Assembly: GCF_000485595.1 (NCBI RefSeq)
Contig: NW_014577088.1
Span: forward strand, 1,073,505 to 1,118,094
DNA length: 44,590 nucleotides
Source: Priapulus caudatus
Lineage: Eukaryota; Priapulida; Priapulimorpha; Priapulimorphida; Priapulidae
Direction of reading: 5' to 3'
How positions within the stretch are numbered: position 1 is the stretch's first letter; every line of letters starts with the position of its first letter. The position numbers and the translations under genes are program-made. The notes under the pieces were generated by a model, which worked only from the letters and a program-made list of their open reading frames with translations, was not told where the DNA came from and made no database searches. Below are positions 30,370 through 42,244 of the stretch, in pieces.

Positions 30370-31560
30370 GGATAATTGGTAAAAGTTGATACATTATAGC
30401 TCTTCACGAAATCCGCTTTACTCTCTGCTTACTTCGCCCCATCCCACTTTATCCATCTCCTACACTCCCGTCCTCACTCATATCATTTCGCCGTTTACTC
30501 CCTCCTTTCCACTTTTTTACCTCTCGCTTCTCCTCCTCCGGCTTCTCCACCTTCTCTCCCCTTCCTCCTACTCTTCTCCTCCTCCACCATCACTCATTAT
30601 CTAACTCAAACTAGCTTTAATTTTCTGCTTTCTACTTTAAGTGTATAATTAAAGACTAAAACCAGTCTTTCTTCTATATTTATTCATAAGTGTTGCATGT
30701 TCGCATGAGCGTGACAATAAATTCTCGAATTAGGGTCGTTCCTCAAAAGTTAATAAAACTTAAAAGATTTAGAAATTTAGGATGCTAGGAAACTGATTTA
30801 ATCAAGATGTATTCTGGTATCTCGCGCAGGTTCTTCTGTGGATTAATTTGAATCAAGCAGCGGCCAGTGACATGTCATGAAAAAATTGTGCCTTAAAACC
30901 ATTTACCAGGATCTGAAGTTATCCCATTTATTTATATTATATTGATAATTTTAGAAATAGATGGCGCCACTAAACAACTCCGCGAATATCTGCATTCTTT
31001 ACTTGATGCTCAATACTTTGCTCAATACTAGCTGGCTAGTGTTATAGACGACAACCTCGTTGTTACACGATTCGGAGCAGCCATTGCATTTTGTAAAGAA
31101 TATGCATTGATATTCACGTTTTATGCAAGTACAAGTGTGTGGAGAGCATGGGTAGAGACATCGCCTGCACTTGCACTGGTTATGCCCAACGCCTAGAATA
31201 TTACTAAACTATCAGCTCGAACGTCATAGTCTAGCTTTAAGAAAGAGATTAGGTTTGAAACAGGGAGTTTATAATAGGCTCCCTGGTTTGAAAGAAGTGT
31301 TATATGCTTCACTCAATGGCTGCTAACTGTTAATCCAACAGGGTTATATGCTTCGTTAATGGGCACTATTTAAGTAGTACTACTCCTCAGTAGTACCCAG
31401 TAAGGCTATATATATTCTGACACCGCGATATTCGCGGGTATATAGATATGTAAGACGTATAGGTAAATTCTACACATTGTTAAAATCGCTATTTGTTTCT
31501 TGAAAATAAAAATACCTCTGCCCATTTTCCTTAAAAACTTTCCACATATTTTTTCTATGC
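30370..31560. other. No recognised gene
   Basis: AT-rich, apparently unique sequence after a pyrimidine-rich stretch at 30410-30600. I see no domain, RNA gene or element. Confidence 0.5.
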
Positions 31561-31574
31561 CTCTATCTTTCTTT

Positions 31575-31965
31575 ACCCTCACATTAATAATTCTCCCCCC
31601 CCCCATCCCGCGCGCGCTCTCTCCCTTCCCCTCGCTCTTGCTCACTCTTTCGGTCTCTTTCCCCACCTCTCTTGCTCACTCTTTCGGTCTCTTTCCCCAC
31701 CTCTCTTGTTCTATTTTACCGCGTCTCTGAAACTTTTTTTACAGTTGCCTTTCTCTCACACAATCATACTCTATTCCCTTACCATCTCCTCCGCTCTCTT
31801 CTCCGTCAATGTCTTCATTCAGTTTTACCTTCTTACTCATCCCTTTTATCGTTATCACTCCCACCTGTCCCCCTCACCTCTCCCTTTCCTTTCCTTTCCC
31901 CTGTCTCTCTCCCTCGATTACAATTTCTATCTATATTGCTCTTCCTTTATTCGCCTTCTTTATTA
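31575..31965. repeat. Pyrimidine-rich tract with poly-C
   Basis: The plus strand is mostly C and T, including a run of C at about 31593-31604 and a near-perfect 36-bp tandem duplication (CTCTTGCTCACTCTTTCGGT type) at about 31634-31705. Frames across it are composition artefacts. Confidence 0.8.
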
Positions 31966-31969
31966 GTAT

Positions 31970-34900
31970 ATTTGCTTTTCCGTGGAATCCCGGGCCGCGA
32001 CGCCTATGCAAACACATCGGGTCGCGTCATGTTTTGCTTTCATATATGCCGTTCTTAATCGAGCTGAATAGAAGATGACAGTTTAAACATGTTCGCGGTT
32101 TACATTGCTTATCTTCTCCATATAATGCAGTGAATGCTCGTGAAGCGTCATCTAGTCGAGAACCGTGGTGTTGTCGGTATGTGGTTCGAGGTGATTTCAT
32201 TGTTGTAAGTATACGTGTCAACGCATTATCTGTGCCGCACTGCAATAAACCGTCCTATTTTCAATAAGCCGAATCGTCGGTGTTTGCCTATATTCATACT
32301 AACGTCAGCAGCTTCCCATGCGCAGTCAGATAGCCACGTATAATTTTGTATTAGACTTAGTTCTTAACTCGTTCGCGGCCGAGGCCAAGGCAGCTATATA
32401 ATCAGGGCGGGGGGCAATCTGTTATGCTCTCGACACCAAGTAGAATAGTAGCACGCGTGCGGTGTGTTCACACGTGGTTACGAATGTTTACTGTTTCACT
32501 CGTCACCCATTTACGCAACACATCACGGTAAGGTGGAAATAAAATTGCAATTTAGCCAACCTATAATATCTTAACAACATACAATATTCGCAAACCATAA
32601 TTACGCCACCGATTTTTTGCCACTGCTTTGGATAGTAGCGGTGAAGGGATAGACGTAGGACCCGTCACAGCGCTTAGTAATACCGCATTGCCACAACTGA
32701 CCATCGCTACAGAGAAGGGATCATAAACCCTGATATATTTTAGTAGTTAAACTACTGGAATGAAACGAACGAACGTAACCATGAGAATAATTACCAGTTC
32801 CAAGTGTATACGTGTACGTACCGATCTACAACGCCAAAATAGTTTGTTTTATATAATTAAGCATATAATAATGGAAAGTTAATGTTTCGCATAATGTACA
32901 TTCGTTAATGTTAACCACCGTTAACAATTAACCGTTAATGTTAAGTCACGTTAACCAGTAAAACATTCGTGGAACACAACAGTAATGCGCATGGTATAAA
33001 GTTACATTGAAAACGTATAGGTTTTGTTGCAGACTGCATCTTTTGAAATATATATAGACGTTAATCAATTTAAGTATTTAAATAGTATGTACCGTATTAT
33101 TGTTTTCAGGACAGAAAAATTGACTCGGCATTTTACATTATTGAAGCAATCGCACCCGAAATCCAATTAGATGTAAAAATATAATGTCACTAAAAAAGTT
33201 TTACCCAACTTGTAAATTATAGTGAACCGGTAGAGAAAGCTGATACCGCTTACCCGAGCAGAATCAATAGATTATTTTCACAAAAAAGAAAATTGGACTT
33301 TTTCACTCGCATTCGCGCTGAAATTTTCCGTTTACATTTAATAGTCTAACCCGTCTAGTTCTTGTTGTAATGGTGATTGCCAATGCGGGTGCAATTTCAC
33401 GGTTTGCTCTTTGCGTGTTTCTCTAATCTGCTGGATATTCCGGACCGTAGATTCATCTCAATCCGAATATGCCCTTTCCTGGCGACATCTGTCGGTGTGA
33501 ATCGTCGCTACTGTGGCCAGTATCCGCGACTCGCTTGCTGTGTGAAACCAGGCCGTGTTGTTTGAGCGAAATCTCAAATAAACTCGTTATGATTCGAACT
33601 GAACTATAGCTCAGTTAGTAAAGATTCATACTAACGCTAGTTTTCAAACAGATTCTTCATCACGGGCGCTTAGCAAACGAAAACAAATTTTGTTATAGCG
33701 TCCACTCAATGAGGGCTATACGCACCAGCTACGTATAATTCATTTATTCCAATAGCCTATTTCTTAATAGTTATCCGTTATGCCCATTAAACGATTGTTT
33801 GCCGCATTACGCCAGGGCGCAAAACCATGAAAAGTTACAGCTCAGTTATAGAAACTATCGATGCGCAGAGCACATAGTTATGACATTCAACAGACGCCCC
33901 ATCTTACATGCGTCACTGGAGTGGGGCATTTAAAATAATTGATGAGGCTGTTTCCGAAAACCTTTCTAAATTAAAACAGCTGGTATACATGCAGTCTAAA
34001 CATTACGACTCAATTATGGGGAACATTCGCCGACATGCTTTCACGAAAACGTCGTTCATATGCTACAGTACAGGAACGCAATTAACACGGAAAAAGTGAG
34101 AGACAACTGCGATCCTTAAATGAACAGCCAAAATAACTGTGCCCAATTAAAATTAAGTGTATTGTTTTAGACTTAATATAAAATGCTCTCGATGCGATTC
34201 ACCTAATAAATAGTTTCGATTAAGAATCAGTTATATCCCGACGCTCCTTCCTGATATATTAGATATTAATTTAAATGCCACACTCCAGTGACACGGTGTT
34301 ATAACACCGTCATGAATTCAAAAATACGTATATCGTTGTAAATTCACAAAATATTATCTTGACGTACAATCTGTCAGACACGTGGACTATGCTTGGGCGT
34401 GGACACGTGGACGTGCAAGATTTAGAAGCCACACTAAGCCTCGGCTACAGACGTGTTTCCATTCAGAGAACACGCCATCCTCCTGCATAAATATAGGTAC
34501 CTGTACGTGCCGCCCAGAGCATTATTTAAGAGCGTGCGCGCCACATTCTAACAACATATCGCAACATTTTCTTATAACGATAGTCTTTCCCCTGACCACC
34601 TATCAATGAGTCACTTATTTCTACGGTGATAATACGCTATTTCGCATTATAACGTGAGCCGATCCAAACTTGCCGACACGAAATGCCAGAAGAACGTGAT
34701 AGAAACAATCAGTTGGACGCGCTTTCCCTTTATAAATCATAAAAGAATGCGAAAATAGTTTCGGAATGAATATTATGTCGTAACGGGCTAAACCGTTTGT
34801 ATCTTCCAACTACTATAGTACTGTCGCGGTCACTGTGCATGAAACGACAGGGCTCCACATTTTTCCTAGCCTGCACAACAGCGTTTTCATTAGTTATACC

Positions 34901-35340
34901 GTCTACGTCATTTTAGGCCTCCTGGTTTGGCTGTTTACCAGACGGCACTTGCTATGACTGCTAGCATGTCCGTGAGTCCCTTCGAGGGAAATGGCCATCA
35001 GCCCGCGGTGTGAGCCCTGCGGTGTGACGTCATACATTCCGCACTCGGTGGCCTTCTTTCGCGAGCCGGCATCCGCAAATAATAAAAGAATTTGCGAAAT
35101 GCGATGCACGGCGGACTGTTTCCCAGGGTTTCCGCGACGCCGCCAGCCGAACACCTGCAAGTGTCGATTTCGCCACGTCTGTCCGTGCTGAATGCACGCC
35201 ATTCTGAAGCATACCTGCAGTCGCAACAATAGCCCAGCAGGGGGCGTGCGCGAGATCGTGCCTTTCGCCCGTTTCCCCGCGATGCTAAAGTGCGCTATTG
35301 TTGCGCGGGTTCGCCGGCGTGCGGGACACACCTGTGTAAG
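31970..35340. other. No recognised gene; unique sequence
   Basis: No frame here shows a domain or convincing splice-bounded exon. Small structures include GTTAAC/GTTAATG inverted motifs (32900-32960) and an 18-bp perfect palindrome ACGGTGTTATAACACCGT at 34293-34310. The part from 34900 to 35340 is GC-richer, with open frames on both strands that I cannot identify. Confidence 0.5.
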
Positions 35341-35349
35341 CTTCTATCC

Positions 35350-35350
<1 letters not shown>

Positions 35351-35410
<60 letters not shown>

Positions 35411-35540
35411 GCGCTCTCTCTCTCTCTTTCTCTCTCTCTTTCGCGCGCGCTCTCTCTCTTTCTCTCTCTTTCTCTCTCTCTCGCTTGCTCTCTCCTTTCT
35501 CGCTCTCCCTCTCTCTTTCTCGATCCCTCTCTCTATATAT
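35351..35540. repeat. (TC)n microsatellite
   Basis: TC units with TTTC and GCGCG interruptions, giving serine/leucine or arginine/glutamate artefact frames. Confidence 0.97.
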
Positions 35541-36104
35541 AACGGGGGCAGCGGCTACCTTTACCGGGATTGCACTCGACCCCGTGTTACACAAAATCGG
35601 GTGGTTTGTGGCAAAGCCTAATTTCATCCATGCCATCAGGAGATGATTTCTAATGAGAATTTCAAATGACGTCTTTCGCGTCTGGCACTGTCTAGACTTC
35701 CTGGGCTTATACGAGAGACTATAAAAGCATAGCGCCACAGAAATGTTGAATCCGGTATGTAGGACTAACGAACTAGGTCGCAAATCTCATGGTGCATTTA
35801 CAATTCGCCAGATGTAGGCCCTATGGGGTTAATTCCTGGAAAGCCATTGACAAATAAAACTCTGCGTTGGCGGAGAGAATTTTATTAAACAAGATGACGC
35901 TATCGGACCACTAACTTTATGCGATTCCGCGAAGCTTTCGCGTGGGCGCGAATCTTCCCCATAAGGCCCCCAAGCTTCCTGTCGTAAGGCTACTAAATTT
36001 TTGCCGTAATATATCCACGCTTCCATCCGCAATGCCCCAACGAATCCCTCTGTATTACATTCACGTTTCCCTTTGCAAGACCTCTAAACTTCTCTGCGCA
36101 TTAC

Positions 36105-37325
36105 CTCCAGGCCTCCCTCCTCAATACCTCCAGGCTTCTCTACTCCATACCTCCAGGCTTCCCTCCTCAATACCTCCAGCCTTCCCTATTCAATACCTCC
36201 AAGCTTCCTTACTCAATACCTCCAAGCTTCCCTCCTCAATACCTTCAAGCTTTCCTCCTCAATGCCTCCAGGCCTCCCTCCTCAATACCTTCAGCTTTCT
36301 TTTCTCAATATCTCCAGGCTTCCCTTCTTAATACCTCCAGTCTTCCCTCCTCAATACCTCCAGCCTTCCCTACTCAATACGTCCATGCTTCCCTCTTCAA
36401 TACCTCCAGGCTTCCCTCCTCAATACCTCCAGCCTTCCCTACTCAATACCTCCAGGCTTCCCTTATTAATACCTCCAGCCTTCCCTCCTCAATACCTCCA
36501 GGCTTCCCGCCTGAATACCTCCAGGCTTCCCTTCTTAATACCTCTAGCCTTCCCTCCTCAATACCTCCAGGCTTCCCTTCTCAATACCTCCAGGCTTCCC
36601 TCTTCAATATCTCCAGGCTTTCCTCCTCAATACCTCCAGGCTTCCCTTCTCAATACCTCCAGGCTTCCCTCCTTAATACCTCCAGGCTTCCCTTTTCAAT
36701 ACCTCCAGGTTTCCCTCCACAATACCTCCATGCCTCCCTCCTCAATACCTCCAGGCTTCCCTTCTTAATACCTCCAGCCTTCCCTCCTCAATACCTCCAG
36801 GCTTCCCCCCTCAATACCTCCAGGCTTCCCTCCTCAATATCTCCAGGCTTCCCTTTTTAATACCTCCAGGCTTCCCTCTTCAATATCTCCAGACTTTCCT
36901 CCTCAATACCTTCAGGCTTCCTTCCTCAATACCTCCAGGCTTCCCTCCTCAATACCTCCAGGTTTCCCTCCTCAATACCTCCAGGTTTCCCTACTCAATA
37001 CCTCCAGGCTTCTCTCCTCAATACCTCCAGGGTTCCCTCCACAATACCTCCAGGCTTTTCTCTTCAATACCTTCAAGCTTTCCCCCTCAATGCCTCCAGG
37101 CCTCCCTCCTCAATACCTTCAGGCCTCCCTCCTCAATATATCCAGGCTTACCTCCTTAATACCTCCAGGCTTCCCTTCTCAATACCTCCAGGTTTCCCTC
37201 CTCAATACCTCCAGGCTTCCTTCCTCAATAGCTCCAGCCTTTCCTCCTCAATACCTCCAGCCTTTCCTCCTCAATACCTCCAGGCTTCCCTCCTCAATAT
37301 CTCCAGGTTTCCCTGCTTAATACTT
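36105..37325. repeat. 23-bp minisatellite, about 50 copies
   Basis: The unit is CTCCAGGCTTCCCTCCTCAA plus TAC. The period of 23 changes frame at every copy, so the translated proline-, leucine- and serine-rich repeat (PPGFPPQYLQASLLNTSRL) has a 69-bp cycle. The plus strand is strongly pyrimidine-rich and low in G. There is no sign of a real coding exon, although plus-strand frames stay open for long stretches. Confidence 0.95.
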
Positions 37326-37329
37326 GGCT

Positions 37330-38490
37330 TTCTTCCTGAATATCTTGAGGCTTCCAATTGCAAACCTATGGGCGTTGCATTCATATTTATATTGTGTTAA
37401 ATCCAAGAAATTTAACTTACTATCGACATTTTCGATCTCCCTTCGGGAAATCTTCATCAGGATGTGACGTCACCATAGGTGGCAGCAGGTGACATCATGA
37501 AGTTCGTGATGTGTTACACTCGAGGGAGTCTGCCGCTATGGGCTTTATTCGATAATTCCCCCTATTCTTTCCTCCGTGATGCCCTTAGCCGTTGCTATCT
37601 AACAGTTGCGCGGAACATGATATTATCAAGAGCGTATAAAGAAGTACCTTCGATACCTTCTTTATACGGTCTTGATATTATGCGTAATGCCATCCTCGAG
37701 TAAGATGTAAACGCGTTGTTGCTGCGAACTGGCAATCGGCAGTTCGATTGTTTACTTCTTCTGACCATCGCTATCGGTATCGTATAGCGTTGACCGTACC
37801 GTTATAGGGTGAGGTTGATATCTGCGAACCAAAGCATGCACGGCTAAGTGGTTTGTGGAGAGTGTGAGCGGATAAAGAGATGAGTATTGCTGAGGGCAAA
37901 CGAACACATGGACTGGTGAGTAGATAGGTGCGAACAAGAGATGAACTTATGGAAAGATAAACTTGAGAGTAAATATTGCTGCAGACGACGCAGGTAGGCC
38001 ATTCTATGACGTGGTAGATTTTCTCACCTTCAGGAACGGTGCGCCAATCGGCTTATTACCACTAAGCAAAGACGCAGCCGCACAGTACTACACGAGTGAT
38101 ATTGAATTCCCCAGTGGTCTGACAACCAATTTCCTGTCTTTGTAGGTTGAATATTTCTGTGCATAAAGCGGATTAGACAAGGAGGTTTAGGAGAATAGAC
38201 ATGATCGGCCGTGCAGCAGCCCCCCAAACAGAGCGGTTTTCACCACGTCGTGTTTGCTCTCGCGAAAGCAAAGGGGTCCTCGCAGGCTATTCATGCCAGC
38301 GCTATGTTGTATGAATTACTGACAGTCCTCAGTTCGGCATGGGCAAGTGTCGGATCAACAGTCGAGTGTGGTCGATGCGAACCAGGATAGTTATAAGACC
38401 GACAAATGTCTCCGTACAATAGGTATACATGCGAACGCCTAGCGAACTGTCTGTCGTGGTTAAATTACCAACCGTTTGTGCATGCAGGTG
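37330..38490. other. No recognised gene; one short hairpin element
   Basis: Apart from the GCGTATAAAGAAG hairpin at 37626-37677, this is apparently unique sequence with no identifiable coding exon. Confidence 0.5.
37626..37677. mobile_element. ~52-bp hairpin element with GCGTATAAAGAAG arms
   Basis: The arms TATCAAGAGCGTATAAAGAA and TTCTTTATACGGTCTTGATA are inverted around a short loop of about 13 bp. The same arms occur in the centre of the foldback at 20282-20777, and one arm occurs at 22042. It may be a very small MITE. Confidence 0.6.
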
Positions 38491-38497
38491 GATGCGT

Positions 38498-38498
<1 letters not shown>

Positions 38499-38577
<79 letters not shown>

Positions 38578-38610
38578 TGCGAGCGTGCGTGCGAGCGCGC
38601 GCGTGCGCGT
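38499..38610. repeat. (GT)n and (GTGC)n microsatellite
   Basis: About 30 GT units followed by GTGC and GAGC units; alternating purine and pyrimidine. Confidence 0.97.
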
Positions 38611-38649
38611 TCGTGGTCGCATGCCCTTGTGTTTGAATCAGCCTGTCTG

Positions 38650-38773
38650 CACGTGCCACTGATATCTATAATATATTATATAATTATATATAATATATAA
38701 TATATAATATAATAATATAATATAATATAATATATAATATAATTATAATATAGAGATCAGTGGCACGTGCACG
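38650..38773. repeat. AT-rich foldback with CACGTGCCACTGAT arms
   Basis: The inverted ends CACGTGCCACTGATATCTAT and the matching ATAGAGATCAGTGGCACGTG bound about 85 bp of pure A/T made of TATAATATAATATA units that are themselves self-complementary. GT- and GTGC-type tracts flank it on both sides. Confidence 0.85.
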
Positions 38774-39360
38774 TGTGCGTGCGTGCGTGTGCATGCGTGT
38801 GTTCGCGCGTGTGTTTGTGTATATTGTGCAAGGTGTGAGTGGTCACACGGACAGCTGGCGTATGTAGAGTATTGCTATATGCTACTTACTCTTATTGGCA
38901 GAAGTCAAGTTAACTGAGCTCAGTAATGAAAACAATCACATCCTTATCATCGCTACAAGCTTTGCAATTATCTTGGCTACTGAACATTGTGGCGCTATGC
39001 GGACTGTATTATGTTGCTGGTGTCACCACGAAAAACGCGAGGCGTACTTATCCACCATAGCCACGTAGAAACCAAATTACACTCTCAGTACAATGGGAAA
39101 ATGTGGGGAAAATGTGAGCGCGTGCGGGCGGATATCATTAAAAGCAAAGAGTCCAGTCCTAGCACCTTTTTTCAAACCAGTAAGATAGAGAAAATGTGTG
39201 ATACCGATGGAAGGGCGTGAGGGACGGCAGAAAAATTACAGAGGGTGAGATAGAGACCAAGAATTAAAGAATTGAGCGAAACGAAAAATGGAGGGTCGAG
39301 AAAGAAAAAAAAAGAAGAGAAGGGGAAGTAGGATAGACAGACACAGAGAGAAATAGGCTG

Positions 39361-39371
39361 AGAGATAGATA

Positions 39372-39409
<38 letters not shown>

Positions 39410-39410
39410 T

Positions 39411-39444
<34 letters not shown>

Positions 39445-39492
39445 TGTGTGTGTGTGTGTGTGTATGTGTGTGAGAGAGAGAGAGAGCGGGGG
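39361..39492. repeat. Compound (GA)n(GT)n microsatellite
   Basis: GA units, a GT block near 39444-39470, then GA units again. Confidence 0.97.
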
Positions 39493-39494
39493 AG

Positions 39495-42050
39495 AGAGCG
39501 AGATAGCAAGAGAGCGACTGGACGAGCGACTCAGAGGGCGAGCGAGTCACTTAGCGGGCATCTGCGGCCGTCCGCTACGAAGCACATGTTTGACTTCATT
39601 CACCATAAACAAGTAATTACTAAACGCCATCATGCGTTTTTGTTTAGAACTATTCACTTATAATTACTTCAAGGGCCGCAGTTTGTAACATTATACGAGG
39701 GTATGCGAAGTATGGAACATTTCGCAAACCGACGCAGGATTCCGAAGCTGGAAATTCCGCCAGTCATATCTTATATGCGTTTCGAAAGTGACTAAGTGGG
39801 TTTTCCGTTAATGTGGTTGTGGGCGCAAACAAACAATTTCTAATTACGCGCGCCGGTATGTGAGCATTATAGAGAAGCTGCCGCTTTCTGGCCATTTTTC
39901 TTCGTCAGTCTTCGTTTTCATAGTATTCGATCTGTGCCTGTGATGTTACATGCTGCTAACTATACCGTAAGTGTTGCATATATGTTGCTTCTGCTCTTGT
40001 GAGCTTTTATTATACTCCCGCCCATGTTTTTAAACAACCATGCATTGCTCGCGGGTGAGCTCTGTCTGTGATATATAACTCGTTCGACAATAGGAATAAC
40101 GATTGATCCCATTGATTTTTGTGACATAATCGCTGCCGCAGAAGAGTTATGAATATATATAAATATTGATAAGTGTTTTGTGGCTACGCCCCACTGACCA
40201 TCGTTGCCTGACTATAAGCTTAGAATAAAACCACGTGATTTCGTATAGCTTTCGTGTGCGTGAAAAACCTGAGCTGGTCGGCTATAATATATGGCTAACA
40301 CTGGTTGTAGGATATATATACTATAGCTTTGTGTCAGCTAATGTGTCTGAGGATTTTACAAACTCTGGTTATGACCACATCCCACTCTTGACTGAGGTAG
40401 CAAGGCATGCATGGATATAAGATGCCTATACCCGATTACAAAGCTAGTCAATCATAGTTCAGATTTTATGTGGATGACTACTAAAGATTTATTCCCCACA
40501 AGGGAAAACTATAAGCGTTATAACTGCAAGCCCACGCAGACCACCTTCTAGGGACCGTTTGTTATCCGAAAGTTGTTTTTTTTAGCCCCGGCTTGTACGT
40601 ATGTTTGCAAAACTGTTTGAAATCCGAGGCGCTTCGGCTGCAACTGTTGATCCGGGCCTGGTGGCGCTGCGATCGTTCGGCAGGCGATCGTAGTGAGACA
40701 GACTATAGCGTCATTGTCGGGCCGCATGCAGCAGCAGCACGCGGGGCGGGCTCGCGCTCTACTCGCCAACAAACACGACGCCGAGATCGAAATCATAACA
40801 GCCGCAAACTCGAATAATTTGTTTATCGTTGTCGTTCTTTTGATGTAAATGTAGCGAGTGATCGCTTGTTGTTTTTCGGCGGTAAAAAATCACTCCGCCA
40901 CGGCTCGCGCTAAGCCGTAGCAGCTGCGCTCGGTTTGCGAGTTGTCAGCTTCATCGAGCTGCGCGCTGCAGCGCACCGCCGCTTCATAACCGCTAAGCCG
41001 ACTTTTTACTCGTTATGCCAGTAGCCGCGCATATCTGCTACGAGTAAGCCGATAGTGTGGAGTTACAGGCCGTGTAAGCCAGGGTCTCGTCGTGCCCAAA
41101 GCCAGCTACTGTATACATTTGCACATTAGCGTTGAGCCGCTAACGAGTCTCTGCTCTGTCTTCACTTGCTGGAAAAAATGGCGTTGGGTAACGCGGCATT
41201 GTGGCTGTGCAGCAAACAGAGCTGTCAATTAAAATAGTTTCTTAATAGATCGCATGAAGGCGGGAACAACATTTCAGTTGCAAAGAGCCACGCGCATGCG
41301 CACACTCCGCGCCAGCCCCGACATATGCCGCAGGCGCTTTTAGGCAGTGACATCATCGGGAAATATTCTACTTTTCGCGAAATGCTTAGGGGAGAGGCGG
41401 ACTGGCACCAATCTGACTTTTCTTATCCGCATGCTTGAAGCGATGCGCATCGTAACAGGCACGTGAGGACGGTGTCCGTCTAAAATTCCTGGGCGTGCAG
41501 CCATCTCGAAGTTTAAGAGCCATTAGTTTTGCCAGACTGCGTGGCTCTACCACGGGAAATCTCAAGGACGGTGCTTGCCTCACATGCAAGCACGTGATAC
41601 CATTCGTGCGTTGCCATGTGATACGCAGACGCTGCCTCGCTCGAAGTCTCTCTATTTATATAGTAACCTGTTTTTACAAATTACTTAGATTATTATGGGA
41701 CCCTATTTTTATTGTATTAACATCACGTATAGTTGATCTAAGATATTGATATTTCAAGAAACAGATTTGTTCTTTATAACTGTATTTCAATCACGTGAAT
41801 TGCGATGATTTTCCATACATTATATATTCCATATACATAGTTGCTCTCAGCAGCTCCCTTATTACAGCTCACCACACATTTGCCACCAGATGTACCGTCA
41901 CATTCTGGTGTTGTAAGCAGTACGCGGAAACTATCGCTCAAACGTTCATCGCAGTCTGTTTCTGTCCATCACACATCTGCATCGATTATGAATCGTAGTC
42001 CAATAAATATTATGACATGGCATACCCTGCAGGCAGATCGCGGTGTTAAC
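39495..42050. other. No recognised gene; GC-richer stretch
   Basis: The part from about 40600 to 41400 is richer in CpG and GC than its surroundings, as at some promoters or first exons, but no coding domain is seen. The rest is ordinary unique sequence. Confidence 0.4.
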
Positions 42051-42051
42051 A

Positions 42052-42053
<2 letters not shown>

Positions 42054-42150
<97 letters not shown>

Positions 42151-42240
42151 CTCTCTCTCTCCCTTCTCTCTCTCTTTCTATCTCTCTCTCTCTCTCGCTG
42201 TCACTCGCGTTTCCCCCTCTCCCCCTCTCTCTTCTCCCCT
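42054..42240. repeat. (TC)n microsatellite
   Basis: Long TC runs with scattered changes; serine- and leucine-rich frames across it are artefacts. Confidence 0.97.
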
Positions 42241-42244
42241 TTCT

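Noticed and set aside
33605-33625. tRNA-like TAGCTCAGTTAGTA (A-box resemblance)
   Set aside because: No B-box and no cloverleaf can be formed downstream, so neither a tRNA nor a tRNA-derived SINE is supported.
35942-37320. Proline-rich repeat protein on the plus strand
   Set aside because: The 23-bp minisatellite explains it; there is no start context, domain or splice support.
36105-37325. CRISPR-like regular array
   Set aside because: Units are directly contiguous without unique spacers, and the genome is eukaryotic.
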